Under the pieces are notes generated by a model. It was not told where the DNA came from. It worked only from the letters and a program-made list of their open reading frames with translations, and searched no databases. A DNA stretch of 64,000 nt from Candolleomyces eurysporus (taxonomy: Eukaryota > Basidiomycota > Agaricomycetes > Agaricales > Psathyrellaceae), in the NCBI GenBank assembly GCA_027579435.1, contig JANBPK010001045.1:62001-126000 (forward strand). The letters are read 5' to 3'. Of the stretch, positions 25,721-36,916 are shown piece after piece. Within the stretch, counting starts at the first letter, position 1. Each line of letters starts with the position of its first letter. The position numbers and the translations under genes are program-made.

Positions 25721-26656
25721 AGGCGCCCTACGGCTTGGCGCGCTTCGCACTTGTCTTCACCTTCATGGGTTCTGTGTGGGTCTCGCTTTCTACATACTTG
25801 TATCTTAAATCCTGTAATTTTTTATTTTTATGATTTGAAACATCGCTGTCTGTTTTCTGATGGAAGGCAAGACGTCCGACTCGCGAGTCACGACCATTGG
25901 CTTGACAATTGAAAGAATATCTGTTCTTGATGCCTCGTGTTCTGTTGACGGGGGAAAGTTATATGAAGGTCACGCAAAGCTTCTGCGGCACGAGAAATAC
26001 AAAGGGATCTGGGTCATACGATAAACTACAACGAGGGGAGGAGTACAAGGGGATGGATCTCGGAGAAGAAGAAGTAGAAGCGCGCAGGAAGCGTGCATGC
26101 TGGAGAAGATTAGATATTGGTGTCAGCGAGCACATTCATGCGGATGAGAGCGGACAAGGGCACGATGCAAAACACGTTGCACGGGTGCCAGGTACATGCG
26201 AAAAACTTCGCTCAAGATTTTCTGACACAAGTGGAACGATGATTTCTGCGTCGTGGACGTCGGACGGCGAGCGAATTGAATGCTCAGGGCTCACAAAGCC
26301 TTCTGCCCGACACAGGTGAGGAGGAGAAGGGACAACAATGGAGGAGTGGCCGCCGAACGGCCGGGACCAGATGCAGCAATATCGGCCAGATCAGCCGGGC
26401 CAGAAATGGTGCGCGCGGAGTCTGAAAAAGGGATATGGTGGCGCTGTTTTGGACTGTTTGGCCGCAGGAACCTTTCTCATACGCCCACTGTGCTTGCTTG
26501 CCCGCCTTGGAGAGCCAGCCAGCGTCGCGTCCTTTGTCCTCTGGCCGTCGTCGGTCCTCGTCGTGCCCACCACCGTCCACGTCGTCGCCGTCGTCCCAAA
26601 CAACCCGCGTCTATCGTTCATATTTTTTCTAGTTTCTCTGTTTCTATCTATCTGCC
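25721..26656. other. Intergenic region, no supported gene
   Basis: About 935 bp. The first part is IWS1 3' UTR with T-rich runs. The rest leads into the next gene, and 26580-26656 is pyrimidine-rich, as in many fungal promoters. Overlapping open frames at 26280-26928 in two frames have no motifs, and I treat them as leader sequence. Confidence 0.4.
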
Positions 26657-28562
26657 ATGCACTCACGTCGCCCTGCCGTCTCGCCCCTGGCCATCGTCCT
26701 TCCCCACCCCCCTCTGCCCCGTCGCCGTCCCTCCCACTTGTCGCTCAACTCCAACGGCTCCTCGCCTCAAACGCCACGAAGCTGCGGCTCTCCTGCCACT
26801 TCAGCCATCTTCTTCACCCCCTCCAGGAGGAGTACAGACAGCTGGAACAGCTCCAACGCCGACGAGCTAGAATGGGAGTGGAAACCGGACCAGGTCTTGC
26901 TTCTTTCACGGGTAGGTCGACCACTTAATTTTTCTACCGTCACATTTTCTAACTGTGCCGCGTATCAGACTCTCGACGCGCTTCCAGCGCACCTCGTCAC
27001 TCCTTTCAATGGACCCATTCCTCCCCCCAATCTCTTGGACAAGATCGCTCGCGGAGTTTCCAAGGCCAAGGGTGCCACTGAATGGCCTCACTCTGTTCGC
27101 GCGACTCGCGTCAAGCTCATCGAGCTCTCCCGTCTCAAGGCAAAGGATGAAGCTCTGGCTGAGCAGCGCCGCAATCAGATCCCTGAAGAGCCCGAAGTCG
27201 AAATAGCCGACGAGTCAAACTATAGCTATGCTCATGACGGTGTCGACCACCCTCTTGGCATTGGTGCCCGCCGACCCCTCTACCGACAATCAAGTATGGA
27301 TTTCCTCGACTCCGCTGGTACGGACCTCAAAAAGAACGACAACATTGCTCGGTTTGTGTCCTTCACCTCCTCCGATGGGTTCATTGACACTAATGGCTGT
27401 GTGTGACAGACTTTCCAGGCGCCTTCAACGCTCCGATCGCGCCTTTCCCAACCCCGGATATCATCCTTACTCCAGGAGGAACGCCAACGCTCACCGCCGA
27501 TCGTCGTCCCCGCCCCCGCTCACCAAAGTGCCGTCCCTTATCAGTCCTTCGACTCAGAGCTCAGACACCCTCGACAGCCTCGACTCGTTCGATACAGACC
27601 CCGGCGCCAAGAGGCGTTCTCTCTCTAGCCTGAGCTCCATGTCTGTCATCAGCATGGGAAGCTCTGGCATCGCCATTCCCGACCCGCGGGTTCAGCGCAT
27701 TCGTCGCTCCGAGTCGGTCTCGATGGGTGCCCCTTTGCCGCCACCCAAGGATCGTATCAAACCTGGCTCTGGCTTGAAGCGTGCTCCTTCGTATGGCGCC
27801 ATGGCTCAGGAAGCGAGGCGCGAACATATCGCCACCAAAGTCGGGCATGTTCGCAGGGACTCCGGCTCTTACCCTTCGTCTGACGAGGAAGAGAAGCAAC
27901 GCACCAAGCAGGCCAAGAAGCAACGAACCAAAACTCCAGAGAGCCCTGCTGCTGCAAGGCCCTCGGTCTCTCCGTCCTCCAAGTCTCCGTCCTCCAAGTC
28001 CAAGGCCAAGAATGCGGCGCTTGACACCCCTCCCCCTGTGCCTGAGAAGGATCGCACGTATGTTCGAAGTCGTGCCAAGGTTGTCTCCCCTGCGAAGCCT
28101 CAGGATGAGAACGTTCAAGTTCCAGCCTCTCCTATCAAGACGAAGAAGGTGGCTCAAGTTGAAGGTGCTAAGAAGAAGCATTCTGAACGACGCGCTGCTC
28201 CGATGAGCTTGCAAAGGAATCCCAGCATGTTTGGTCCCGAGCTTCCCCAGCTGCCGGCGTCCTCCCCTCAGAACGTCCCACTCTCCCCTGTCCGTCCTCG
28301 AGGTGGCCTTGCGTCTGCAGCGAAGGTCACGCCCCCTTCTCCCGCGCCCGCTCCACTGAGCCCGCTGATCTTGTCCCCTTCCGTGCACATCGTTCCGACC
28401 TCGCCCATGTCGCCTTCCCCAAAGACCAAGACGTTGAGGCGAGTTAAGCGTATTGCGCCGGCAAGGAGGATTTCATTCGGTAGCTTGATCGGAGATGAGG
28501 ATGGTCAGCGTCCTGACCCTGAGCAACGTTCTTGCTTGGGCAGCGCCTTCCAGCTTCTCTGA
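26657..28562 (+). CDS. Ser/Pro-rich conserved hypothetical protein
   Basis: No function recognised. The ATG at 26657 gives MHSRRPAVSPLAIVLPHPP. An intron near 26911-26968 leads to TLDALPAHLVTPFNGPIPPP, NLLDKIARGVSKAKGATEWP, HSVRATRVKLIELSRLKA. This compact helical N-terminal block is the best candidate for a conserved domain. A second intron (27353-27409) joins IAR to LSRRLQRSDRAFPNP in frame. The rest is disordered with many SP/TP sites and Lys-rich patches (KQRTKQAKKQRTKTPES; KTKTLRRVKRIAPARRIS), suggesting nuclear location and phosphorylation. It ends FGSLIGDEDGQRPDPE..LL with a stop at 28560-28562. Confidence 0.75.
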
Positions 28563-31500
28563 GGTCCTCCAGCACAGGTTACGGGCGCCAGCCGACAGAT
28601 CGTTTTCCCGACAAATCAAACACCACAAATGTGACCGCCCAACACCCCTCCTCCCCGTGCACACAACTATCATAACAACATAACAAGCCAACTCAACCTA
28701 CCATATTCTCCGTTTAACTGGGACGCCAGTGACCCTGCGCCGCTCCACATTCTCTCGCATTTCCATGACATTTTCCTCTTCACTCTTTCGACATTGAAAG
28801 AGTTGTACAAAAACTCATTTTTTTCAGCATTATCAACAAATCGACGAACTCAATTTCAAGCATTTCAATCAAGCCTGTACATCCTCCGCATCCCCGCCGC
28901 ACCGAATTCGACTCGAAGAATCAACCCTCGCGTTCCCGCCAAATCTATCGCCACACTTCCGCTCGTCCAAGTTTCGAATCAGCATAGCAAGCCTGGCCGA
29001 TGCTGACCTTGCTAGTTGCTTTCGTAGGACATTGGAGACCTTAACAGTCCACTCTACCCATTCTCGCGCTATCAACCAACACACACACTCCTTCGGCTCG
29101 TTCAACCTAACCTCCTCACCACACTCCTTCCTCGATTCTTTGTCGTCCACGCTCCTTGCTGCATCTTTATCCGGTTTTTCTTTTTTTTTCCTTTCTCCTC
29201 AATTTCTCGGATTGCTCTCACGAAATTTTTCACACTCCTTTTGTGCTTGTAACAGTATCTCTTTTGGCACTGGATTTCTGCATATGGCCCTCTCACATTC
29301 CTTGCATTTCTTTTTTTTCTTGATTCTCTCCTCTCCTCTCCTCGGACACATCCTAAATCCCTCTCTCTCCTCCTCCATTCTGCCCTTTCGATTCGCTGGC
29401 CTTTACGGCCGAGACATAAAGTCCCTTAACTTTCTCGTTTCTTGCCTGGCTTTCCTTGTCTTCATCTCATTCGCCTTTCGAAACGGCTCGCTCCTTCTCC
29501 TTCTATCGCTTCAGTGTCTCTTTTTTCAGTTTGCTCTGGACAAGCACCTCCTTTCCTTGCGTCGAACGCTCTTCTTCTCCCTTCGAGTTCGTTGGTCACG
29601 TTTCCTGGCGGGAACCACTTATCTTTCCAACGTTATCCATTCTCATTTCGCATTCATTCATACGATAAGACTTTCGGTTCCGATTTTCTTTGACGTATAG
29701 ATATCTCTGCACAACTCCATTCTTCAAATATTCACCTTTCGCTCCGTGAATGGCAAACTTTCCTTTTGCATACACGTTTCTCCTACCATGCTTTTCTTTT
29801 GTCATCTGCTTTTGGTCACTTTCACTTTTTCCCTTTGCATACTTTCCATGTCATATTGGCCGGTCATGCTTACCTTTCTGCTTTATCTCCGTTGTACGTA
29901 GTCTTTGTAGGTACCTCTTTTGATATACGTATGAGACTGCATTCCTACAAAAGGCCCCTCTTCTAATTACCGCCGCGTCTTCCCCCTTTCTTTCCTTCCT
30001 TTCTCTCCCGACAACTCCGAATCCCTGTCACCTTGTACAACAAAACGAGATGTGCCTGCGTTGCTGTGCATTTCCAATGAAGCTCATTTGTTAGTTACAA
30101 ATTGTATCTATCGAGTACTAGTAGTTCATTCGGCNTTTTTTGGTCATTAATGCGTCGCTACCCACGCAGCCGCAGTACTGAAGTAGGAACCACCTGTGAC
30201 CGTCGTAACATATTTACTACGTACTTATATATATCTAGCCTCTTATTGTTATTATTCTTTCCCAGTTCTTTGCACTCGCAAGAGTGGCTTTGAATATATT
30301 ATTTCACTTCCATCATGGAGCGCTTCCCTGTCTGTTGAGATCTGCAAATCGCCTGACTGGCTGTCGACAGTTGTCTGTTCGTTGCAACTGTCGATGCCTG
30401 CCGTTGGCAACGCGCGCACAACGTGCAACGGCCGATGTTGAGACGCTGTAAGGCCAACCGCCTCAGTCACGCTGGTCGGACGGTAGCTATCATTTCAAAG
30501 TTGCCTTGATTGGGAAAGCTGAAAGATGTACAAAGGGGAGGCCTCGTTGCGAATCCGTACGCCCGTCCCTTTTTTTCTCTTTTTCGCCGAAGCTCCGGGA
30601 TCGCGAGTGCGTAAGAGTGGGGATCATGAGGCCCGCGGTGGTACCGGTACACCAACGATTTTTTGGTCACAAGTTGCGAGTAGTTAATCTTGATTCCTGC
30701 GTTTTGTGACTAGTTAGTCGTCTTCTTGAAATATGAATGAATTGGAATGGTGGTGCCTCGAGGTGGCCAAACGGATGCTTCCCTGCATCTCGTCCCCTTT
30801 ACATACGTACCTGTGTCCATGTATGTAGATGCCAAGAGGGGACCTTTTTCTCCGAGTTGGGAGGACCCATCAGACCCTTGCGGCTTCCCTCTCGAGCGCT
30901 GGTGCAGCGAAGCCCGTCCGCGTCCCGCGCTTGACCGGACTTGAGCAAACCCGGAGTTTGAGTGAATGAACGCATGGCTGCATTACGGGCTTAGCTTTAA
31001 GGAGGTGGGCGCTGACACCGGTCATGTTGGGGCATGACCAAGGTCAAATAGAGTTTGCGGTGATAATAGTTCGATGTTTGGATATGGGCGGGAGTAAGAA
31101 TCTGAGGATTGCACAGGTCAGTCAGTCTGTCAAAGAACACAAGGCAATGTGAGGTGAGGTAAACCATAAAGCGCAGTTTGTAGGTCCCTGAGTCTACAGC
31201 GCCAAGTGCTACCATGTGTCGTGCAGCTACGGAAGCGCCGGAGGGCTGTGTTGCTGCGGATAGAGAAGAGGTGTCAGCGTAAAAAGGATTAGTGCTCAGA
31301 AAAAANTGAAAATAAGAAGCGACGCGACTTGGGATCCTCGATCGCGAGCTAGAGTCGAGGCACCGATATCTCCAGCAGGTAGCGAAAAATCCTCGTTCAG
31401 AGGTTGATAGCGCGGAATTGCTCAAATCAAGTGAAGTGAAGCACGGAAGCACACGTGCTGTTCCATACCCAAAGAGTGAAGCCAAGGAGAGGGACTAGGG

Positions 31501-31969
31501 GTCGCAGACTGTTGCAGATAATCTTCGTATTGTGAAAGGCGGGTGATGCGCCACAGTGACGGAAGAAACACGCGCAGAGCGCACCTGAGATGAGGTAGTT
31601 TTTCGTCATTTAATTTCAGAGGTCTGGATTGGGAACTGATAAGTCCTTGGGGAGACATTTGCCGGGAAACGCAAGTACAACGAATCAAACGCGCCGTTCT
31701 GTGGAGTGCTCCGCCATGTACCGACTTTCGCGGGTATGACCTTGACAAACTCAATTGACAACTATTTGGCAGACCTGTCCCAACACGAAGGTTGACTTCA
31801 TTTGGTGAACGTCCCACGTATCCGAATGTTTAACGTTTATTCGTCTATAAAAGGAATGGAATATCTAGCAAATAACTTGGGGATTGGTCAACAAAGCATA
31901 CTGTGGATAGCAGGAAAGAACATACGCTGTCCCGCGCCAACCAGAGGCTCACCAGTCCAGCCCGGCTTC
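28563..31969. other. 3.4 kb gene-poor region, partly pyrimidine-rich
   Basis: This stretch has no supported gene. From about 28740 to 30040 the plus strand is strongly biased to T and C with many TTTCT, CTCTC and CCTTTC runs. A 222-codon open frame at 29032-29700 is a by-product of that bias, because it is Phe/Leu/Ser only. From about 30300 to 31960 composition returns to normal, with short frames lacking motifs. N bases at 30135 and 31306 adjoin T or A runs. It could be a long 3' UTR, a decayed region or an unannotated long non-coding RNA. Confidence 0.5.
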
Positions 31970-32299
31970 TTACTCTGCCTCAGCCAACTGCTGGCTGCCG
32001 AGAGCCTCCGCCTGGGTAATCTGTTTCCTTCTCCTCTCTTCCAGCAGAGACTTCTTCTCGGCGATGATTTCTGCTGCGCGAATATCCCACTTGTGTGCCC
32101 AGTATCCTGCAAAGCCAAAGGCACCCATGGCAATGATATGTCCTCCCGGGTCTGCATGGGCTTGTTAGCGTCAACCAATGAAAGTTGCGGCAATTGGAAA
32201 CACACTGGAGAAGAGATTTCGTTTTTGGATTCCGAGCTGGCCAAATCTGGCAGCAAGGCCGAATGTTGCGAAGCCAAGGACGTTTGAGAGGATTCCCAT
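31970..32299 (-). CDS. Small predicted membrane protein, possibly mitochondrial
   Basis: Two-exon gene of about 90 codons. The ATG at 32299 gives MGILSNVLGFATFGLAARFG, then QLGIQKRNLFS. An intron (about 32156-32204) joins in frame to NPGGHIIAMGAFGFAGYWAH, KWDIRAAEIIAEKKSLLEER and a charged coiled tail ending QLAEAE (stop 31970-31972). Two short hydrophobic Gly-rich segments followed by a basic/acidic helix resemble small accessory subunits of mitochondrial inner-membrane complexes. I do not recognise the exact family and do not claim one. It is divergent from the TPR gene with 235 bp between starts. Confidence 0.65.
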
Positions 32300-32533
32300 G
32301 TTATTGCACGGCGGCAGAAGGTGAGCTCGACGGCGACAGCGACGTCGGCGAGGACGGTGACCAGAGTTGTGGTAGGTTGAACCCGGAAGGGAGCGCGACA
32401 CAAGGGCAAACAAAAGTGCACAGCCACGAACGCGATAGTTCATTAACAGCGGTGTGCGGCATCGCATCACCTCCCTCGTGTATATCTTTCAATCGATAAC
32501 CCTTGTTTCCTTCTACCTTTCTCTCTGAGTATC

Positions 32534-33541
32534 ATGTCTGCAGAGCCATCCTCCTCAGCTGCGCCTCTCGTCACCGCTGAGCAGAAGCTCGGCGTTGCAA
32601 AGCAGAAGAAGGACACCGCTGACCAGGCCTTCAAGTTGGGCAAAGTGCAGGAGGGTAAGCGCTTGTTTATTCTATAGATAAAAGATGCTGAAGGGCACTG
32701 CACCAGCTTTGCGAGGATATCATGAGGTATACGACGCCCTCTCTCAAGCTCTTTGTCGTTATTGACCGTGTGTGGCTCTTAGTCGCTAATGTATCTGCTG
32801 GGTTTGGACAAGTGAGGATCGAATCTTTACATTGCTTGTCGGATCATATTAACAGCAATCAGGAATGCTCTCCAGAGCATAGGAATGGCCCCAAAGCCCG
32901 AATCTGGGGATGCTGCAAAGGAAGGCAAAGAGAAGGAGAAGACAGAGGTATTGCCTTGACCATCCGTCCAATGTCTCCTTATTTCATGCCCAATTGCAGA
33001 TCGATGAAATGGTCGAAAAAATCTATGCCAACATGTCTGCGTGCCACATGAAGAATGGGAACTGGCAGCGTGCTGTCGAATCTGCCAACAAAGTGTGTGG
33101 ATTCCTTCGTCGCGAGCACCCTGGTCCCTAACCGATTGAAAGGCCCTAGCAAAGAACGAGAACAACTACAAAGCCATGTTCCGTAAGGGAAAGGCCCTCG
33201 GAGAACAAGGCTTTTTCGAAAAGGCGGTGAAGATTCTAGAAGATTTGAAGAAGAAGAATCCTTCTGGTAAAATGATCTTAATTGTTCACTTAGGTCCGCA
33301 GCCTCATTTGCTATGCAGACGCCACAGTAGTTGACCAAGAAATTGCGCGCTTGCGCGTCATTGACGAAGAACGAGAAAGGGCACACAGAAAGAAACTCAA
33401 AGGTATGCTCTATTTCATAGCCGTTTGCTTTGGTCCTAATCAGGTGAAGGTTTCTTGTCCAAGGACAAGGGCAAGGCGCCAGAGAAGGGCGCAGAAGAGG
33501 CCAAGGCACCAGCAAAGGCGGATGATGCCCCCGCGTCATAA
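32534..33541 (+). CDS. Tetratricopeptide-repeat (TPR) protein, TTC9/FKBP-like
   Basis: Cytosolic TPR co-chaperone-like protein without a visible isomerase domain. The ATG at 32534 starts MSAEPSSSAAPLVTAEQK. Five or more introns interrupt it; two coding exons are very short (about 20 and 29 bp). Spliced reading: KKDTADQAFKLGKVQEALRG, YHESLMYLLGLDKNALQSIG, then EIDEMVEKIYANMSACHMKN, GNWQRAVESANKALAKNENN, YKAMFRKGKALGEQGFFEKA and VKILEDLKKKNPSDATVVDQ, which are three TPR-like helix pairs in the arrangement of FKBP/TTC9 proteins. A basic helical tail ends DDAPAS with a stop at 33539-33541. The partner is unknown; TPR carboxylate-clamp residues would need structural comparison. Confidence 0.85.
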
Positions 33542-33683
33542 AAGGCTCAATTCATCGTCTTGCATCCCAATCCAACTACCGGTGTATTCTTATCTAACAT
33601 CAGTGCACAATATTTCGTCTCCGAAGCGTGTTCTCATTTCTTCTAGAAGATTCCAGCGGGTCGACTTACGTGTCCATATAACT

Positions 33684-35130
33684 CTAATACGTCAGTTTGA
33701 CTACATCCTTTCCGATGAATTGGTTGGCGTCGAATCCGCCTTGAGGCGCAGTCAGGGCCCCGGCCTTCTCCAGCATGCTATTGATCAGTCAGTATCAACA
33801 GTGGTCTCGAAGGCGTGAAAGAGCTTCAACAAACCTGAGGGTGTTCAGCAAGACTTCCTTTGGAATTTCGAGGCAGTTCTGAGGGTACTTCACTGTTTCC
33901 AACCAAGCCTGCAGAAGAGAAGGTAAACTTCGGCACGTCTCCCTGGAGAAATCTATCATGAATAGACTCACTCTGATATCTTCCTCGGGGTAACCGAACT
34001 TGTCCTTGATAAAATCGACGTCGTCTTGCTTTCGTTTCTCCTCGGAGTCAAACTCTCTAACGGACGTTGTCAGCCTTTGGAGTATGTCGGTTACTGCTTC
34101 TGCAGATGCTCGCTCCGGGTGAGCTGCGATGAGCCAGGAGGGCCACGGAGTTGGCACAGAGCCAATCTGTTCAATGCACCATCAGTCGATGCTTTGGCGT
34201 TCGGTTGGGATTGGGATTGGATGGAGTAAAAAGACTTACGAACCGCGCTTTCCCTGCATCGACCCAAGGCTTTGTGGTAAACCATTCCCACATAAAAGCA
34301 CTGGTAGACCCATCGTTCACAGAGTCGATCAAGCCGTGAATGTCGTTGTTCACTAGTAGCAAGTGTCTCAACGCTGCCGTTGGATAACGACTAGATTATG
34401 GGAGAGCCTCGTACCTTGGAACTTCAAATCGTCCGTTGGCCAACCCTGTTGCAGTGCCATAACATACGCCATAATCTGGCTTCCACTTCACCGGTTAATT
34501 TCATCCCTGCTATTTAGTTGTTGCTTTACGTGCAAAGGGGCAAAGGATGTACCTTCCATATCTCGAGATACCTAATGTAGTCCCTTTCAAGTCGGCTATT
34601 GAGTTGAAGGTCGTTTCTTTGCCCGTGATAACAGCCCTAGAGTGTATCACTTGTCAGTGCGAACTATCCGCCGACAGCTTGATACCATTAGTAGGATCGA
34701 ACGAACCAATTCAGCGGCGTGGCAACGAAGCTCCCCACCAGCTTGTACGCTTGAGAGCCCTTTGCGATGCCCGATATCAAGCCGTCCGTCAGCGCACTGG
34801 ATAAGGATGTTACTAAGGCGTCGGAGTAACGACAGAGCCGAGGTGGTGAATGATGTCCATACATTGCTATATCGATTTCATCATTGGTGATTCTTGAGAT
34901 TATTTGGCCAGTACCACCTATTCGTCATATTTAGAGCCTTGGGATAGATATGCTGAAGGTTGGGGGAGTGTACTTGGGCATTCAACAAGCGTGAAAGTCT
35001 TCCCCCCGTCCTGTTCCGCGAGCTGAAGAAGGGGGCTGGAGAAGTGTTCACGAACTGTTGTGGGTTCCGTTAATTTGTTGTACGTTGGAGAATATGATAA
35101 ATATTCACCATATCCAATGCGCAGCACCAT
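33684..35130 (-). CDS. Periplasmic-binding-protein-like (PBP2, Ca3427-type) protein
   Basis: Protein with a type-2 periplasmic-binding-protein fold, the family typified by Candida Ca3427 and related to bacterial sulfonate/thiamine-precursor binding proteins. The ATG at 35130 starts MVLRIGY, and an intron joins to VREHFSSPLLQLAEQDGGKT and FTLVECP. Later exons give DEIDIAIALTDGLISGIAKG, an STSAFMWEWFTTKPWVDAGK block, PTPWPSWLIAAHPERAS, VREFDSEEKRKQDDVDFIKD, KFGYPEEDIRAWLETVKYP and QFIGKDVVKLTY with a stop at 33684-33686. There is no signal peptide, so it is probably cytosolic. The ligand is unknown. The start is chosen because the family begins directly with the first beta strand (LRIGYVpEHF). 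Confidence 0.85.
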
Positions 35131-35802
35131 TTTCCTACTGTGCGGGGGTATCGAACAGAGAGAAGAGCCGGTATAATATACTATGGCGGCGATCTCAAAT
35201 ACATTTTGCGTCATAATGATTTAGGTAGATCTAATCTAATCTCAATCGGCTATGAATGTGATGGCCAGCCTTTCGTTTTGTTACTGTACGCGATAGCATC
35301 CTACGACCTGCTCCCCACGGCAGCAGGGATGTTTCCGACACTGCTGGGCAGACTCTTCGGAGGAAGTCAAGCGCGCCTCTGAGAACCGTGGTCAATTTGA
35401 GATCCTCAGATCTATAGCCCACCTGAAGAAGCCAGGGCGCCTAACCACAAACCATGACCCTGTTAGCCGACGGCAATTACTTCGGATTCGTATCGAGCAT
35501 CGGATATCGAGTTTGAATAGAATGCGCATAGGGGCATACATACATATCGATAGGTACAGTCCTCTGTGAAGCATCGCGAATTTGAGTACAGGTGAAAAAA
35601 TGGATACATATATACAGCTCGCCTTCAGGGCTGAGCGCTGAGGCTGCAACGATGTAACATCACAAGGGGAAAAGGGAAAGCAATAGAAATAAAAAGCGAG
35701 CAGTGTGTCTAAACCAACCCTCTGTGAGATAAAAGTGCTGCGCATTATAGGTGATAGAGTTTCACTCACAGTTGTCCAGCGCTATTGTAGAGAAAAGATT
35801 GT

Positions 35803-36703
35803 TCAGACTACCCCATTTAAATCAGAACCATGGTTGATAGAGGTCCCAGTGGGCTTTCTGAACCAGGTAGCAAGCCATCGAAGACATAATTGTAAGTGTG
35901 CAATAACGCCGTTTGGTGCGTGTTGCGAGGAACCCTGAGTGGCAGGATGCGATCGAAGGATATCCCTTCCCAAAGGAAGAAAGCCGCGAGGCTCACCGCC
36001 TAAAACGGTATGGTGGGGGGTGCAGAGCGTACACGCACATGGTTGTGAAGTGAAAGAATCGAGCAGCTCTGCGTCTGTGCTCTCAAATCCCGGCAAAGGA
36101 AATCCAACCGGATGAGAGCCTGAGTATACTAGTGACAATCCTTGTAAGCCTGAGAAGGGCACCAGTAACGTGACTTACCCGTTTCAGTGGGCCAGAAATT
36201 GTCCCGCCTTTGTGAGGAATGGCTTGGGCCGGGAGGAGGTGGACAATGAGAAGTATGACCATGATTTATGTTCTGTTGGTGCCGGGGACTGAAGGGCCTA
36301 TCTGGAATGAAATCATTCGCTGGAGGAGGTGGCGGGTGTTGGTGGCGAGGCTGGTGAGCTTGGCCCGGCCCGGGGGTCCGCTCGTAGGCATATCGACTAG
36401 TCCGAGTCTGCTCGGTCCCTTCCAAAGATTACACATTGAATCGCACATCCATGACCTAGGGAATTGGCACTTACGGAATGGCCGTCTACTGTTGAGGCTG
36501 GAGTTGCGAGCATGCGTTGAACTGTCGTTGTTTGAATTAATAATCTCGGTGGTCGTCCGGTTCCTCGAGCTGTAATCGTTGTTGTAGACAGTGTAGGACT
36601 GGTCAATTACGATCACGGTGAGCGTAGGAGGTGCTGCGGCTAGGCCTTCGCGGAGAGGTTCTGAATAGCTTTCTTGGGGTGATGATAAATTTCCTGCAGG
36701 CAT
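35803..36703 (-). CDS. Pro/Asn-rich hypothetical protein
   Basis: Not recognised. The ATG at 36703 gives MPAGNLSSPQESYSEPLREG, then SYTVYNNDYSSRNRTTTEII. An intron (about 36427-36474) joins in frame to RTEQTRTSRYAYERTPGPGQ and HQPRHQHPPPPPANDFIPDR. A second intron (about 36121-36180) joins in frame to GSHPVGFPLPGFESTDAELL and CACTLCTPHHTVLGGEPRGF, and runs to a stop at 35803-35805. Two independent in-frame splices support it as a gene. The Cys cluster in the last exon is the only structured-looking element. A further 3' intron is possible. Confidence 0.5.
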
Positions 36704-36728
36704 TGGTGAGATGGGGCATACGGGTCTT

Positions 36729-36750
36729 TTGAAGCCAGCACCACAAGCAA
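36729..36750. repeat. 22-bp direct repeat, copy 1
   Basis: This 22-mer (ttgaag, then ccagcaccacaagcaa) is identical to 36895-36916. The pair flanks a degenerate tandem array. Confidence 0.75.
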
Positions 36751-36784
36751 CTATATAACCGTAACTTGATCGCCCAAATTGGTT

Positions 36785-36886
36785 TCCTGAATTCTGGGAC
36801 CAGTCAGGATCTATTTTGGGACCAATGACCGGGGACGGATTCTGGGATCAATGGCCCTGGATTCTGGGATCGATCAATGGCCTGAA
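36785..36886 (+). repeat. Degenerate tandem array of ATTCTGGGATCAATGGCC-like units
   Basis: Three to five imperfect units of about 20-25 bp are visible: ATTCTGGGACCAGTCAGG, TTTTGGGACCAATGACCGG, ATTCTGGGATCAATGGCC and ATTCTGGGATCGATCAATGG. A further related unit (TTCCGGGATCGGTCACTGAC) lies alone near 37693-37712. Non-coding; origin unknown. Confidence 0.7.
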
Positions 36887-36894
36887 TGAGTCTG

Positions 36895-36916
36895 TTGAAG
36901 CCAGCACCACAAGCAA
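36895..36916. repeat. 22-bp direct repeat, copy 2
   Basis: Identical to 36729-36750; spacing between copies is 166 bp start to start. Confidence 0.75.

Noticed and set aside
29032..29700. 222-codon plus-strand open frame
   Set aside because: It consists almost only of Phe, Leu and Ser, produced by the pyrimidine-rich tract; no motif or splice support.
30997..31817. Overlapping minus-strand frames of 130-160 codons
   Set aside because: Interrupted by an N, no consistent splice joins and no motifs; too weak to call a gene.
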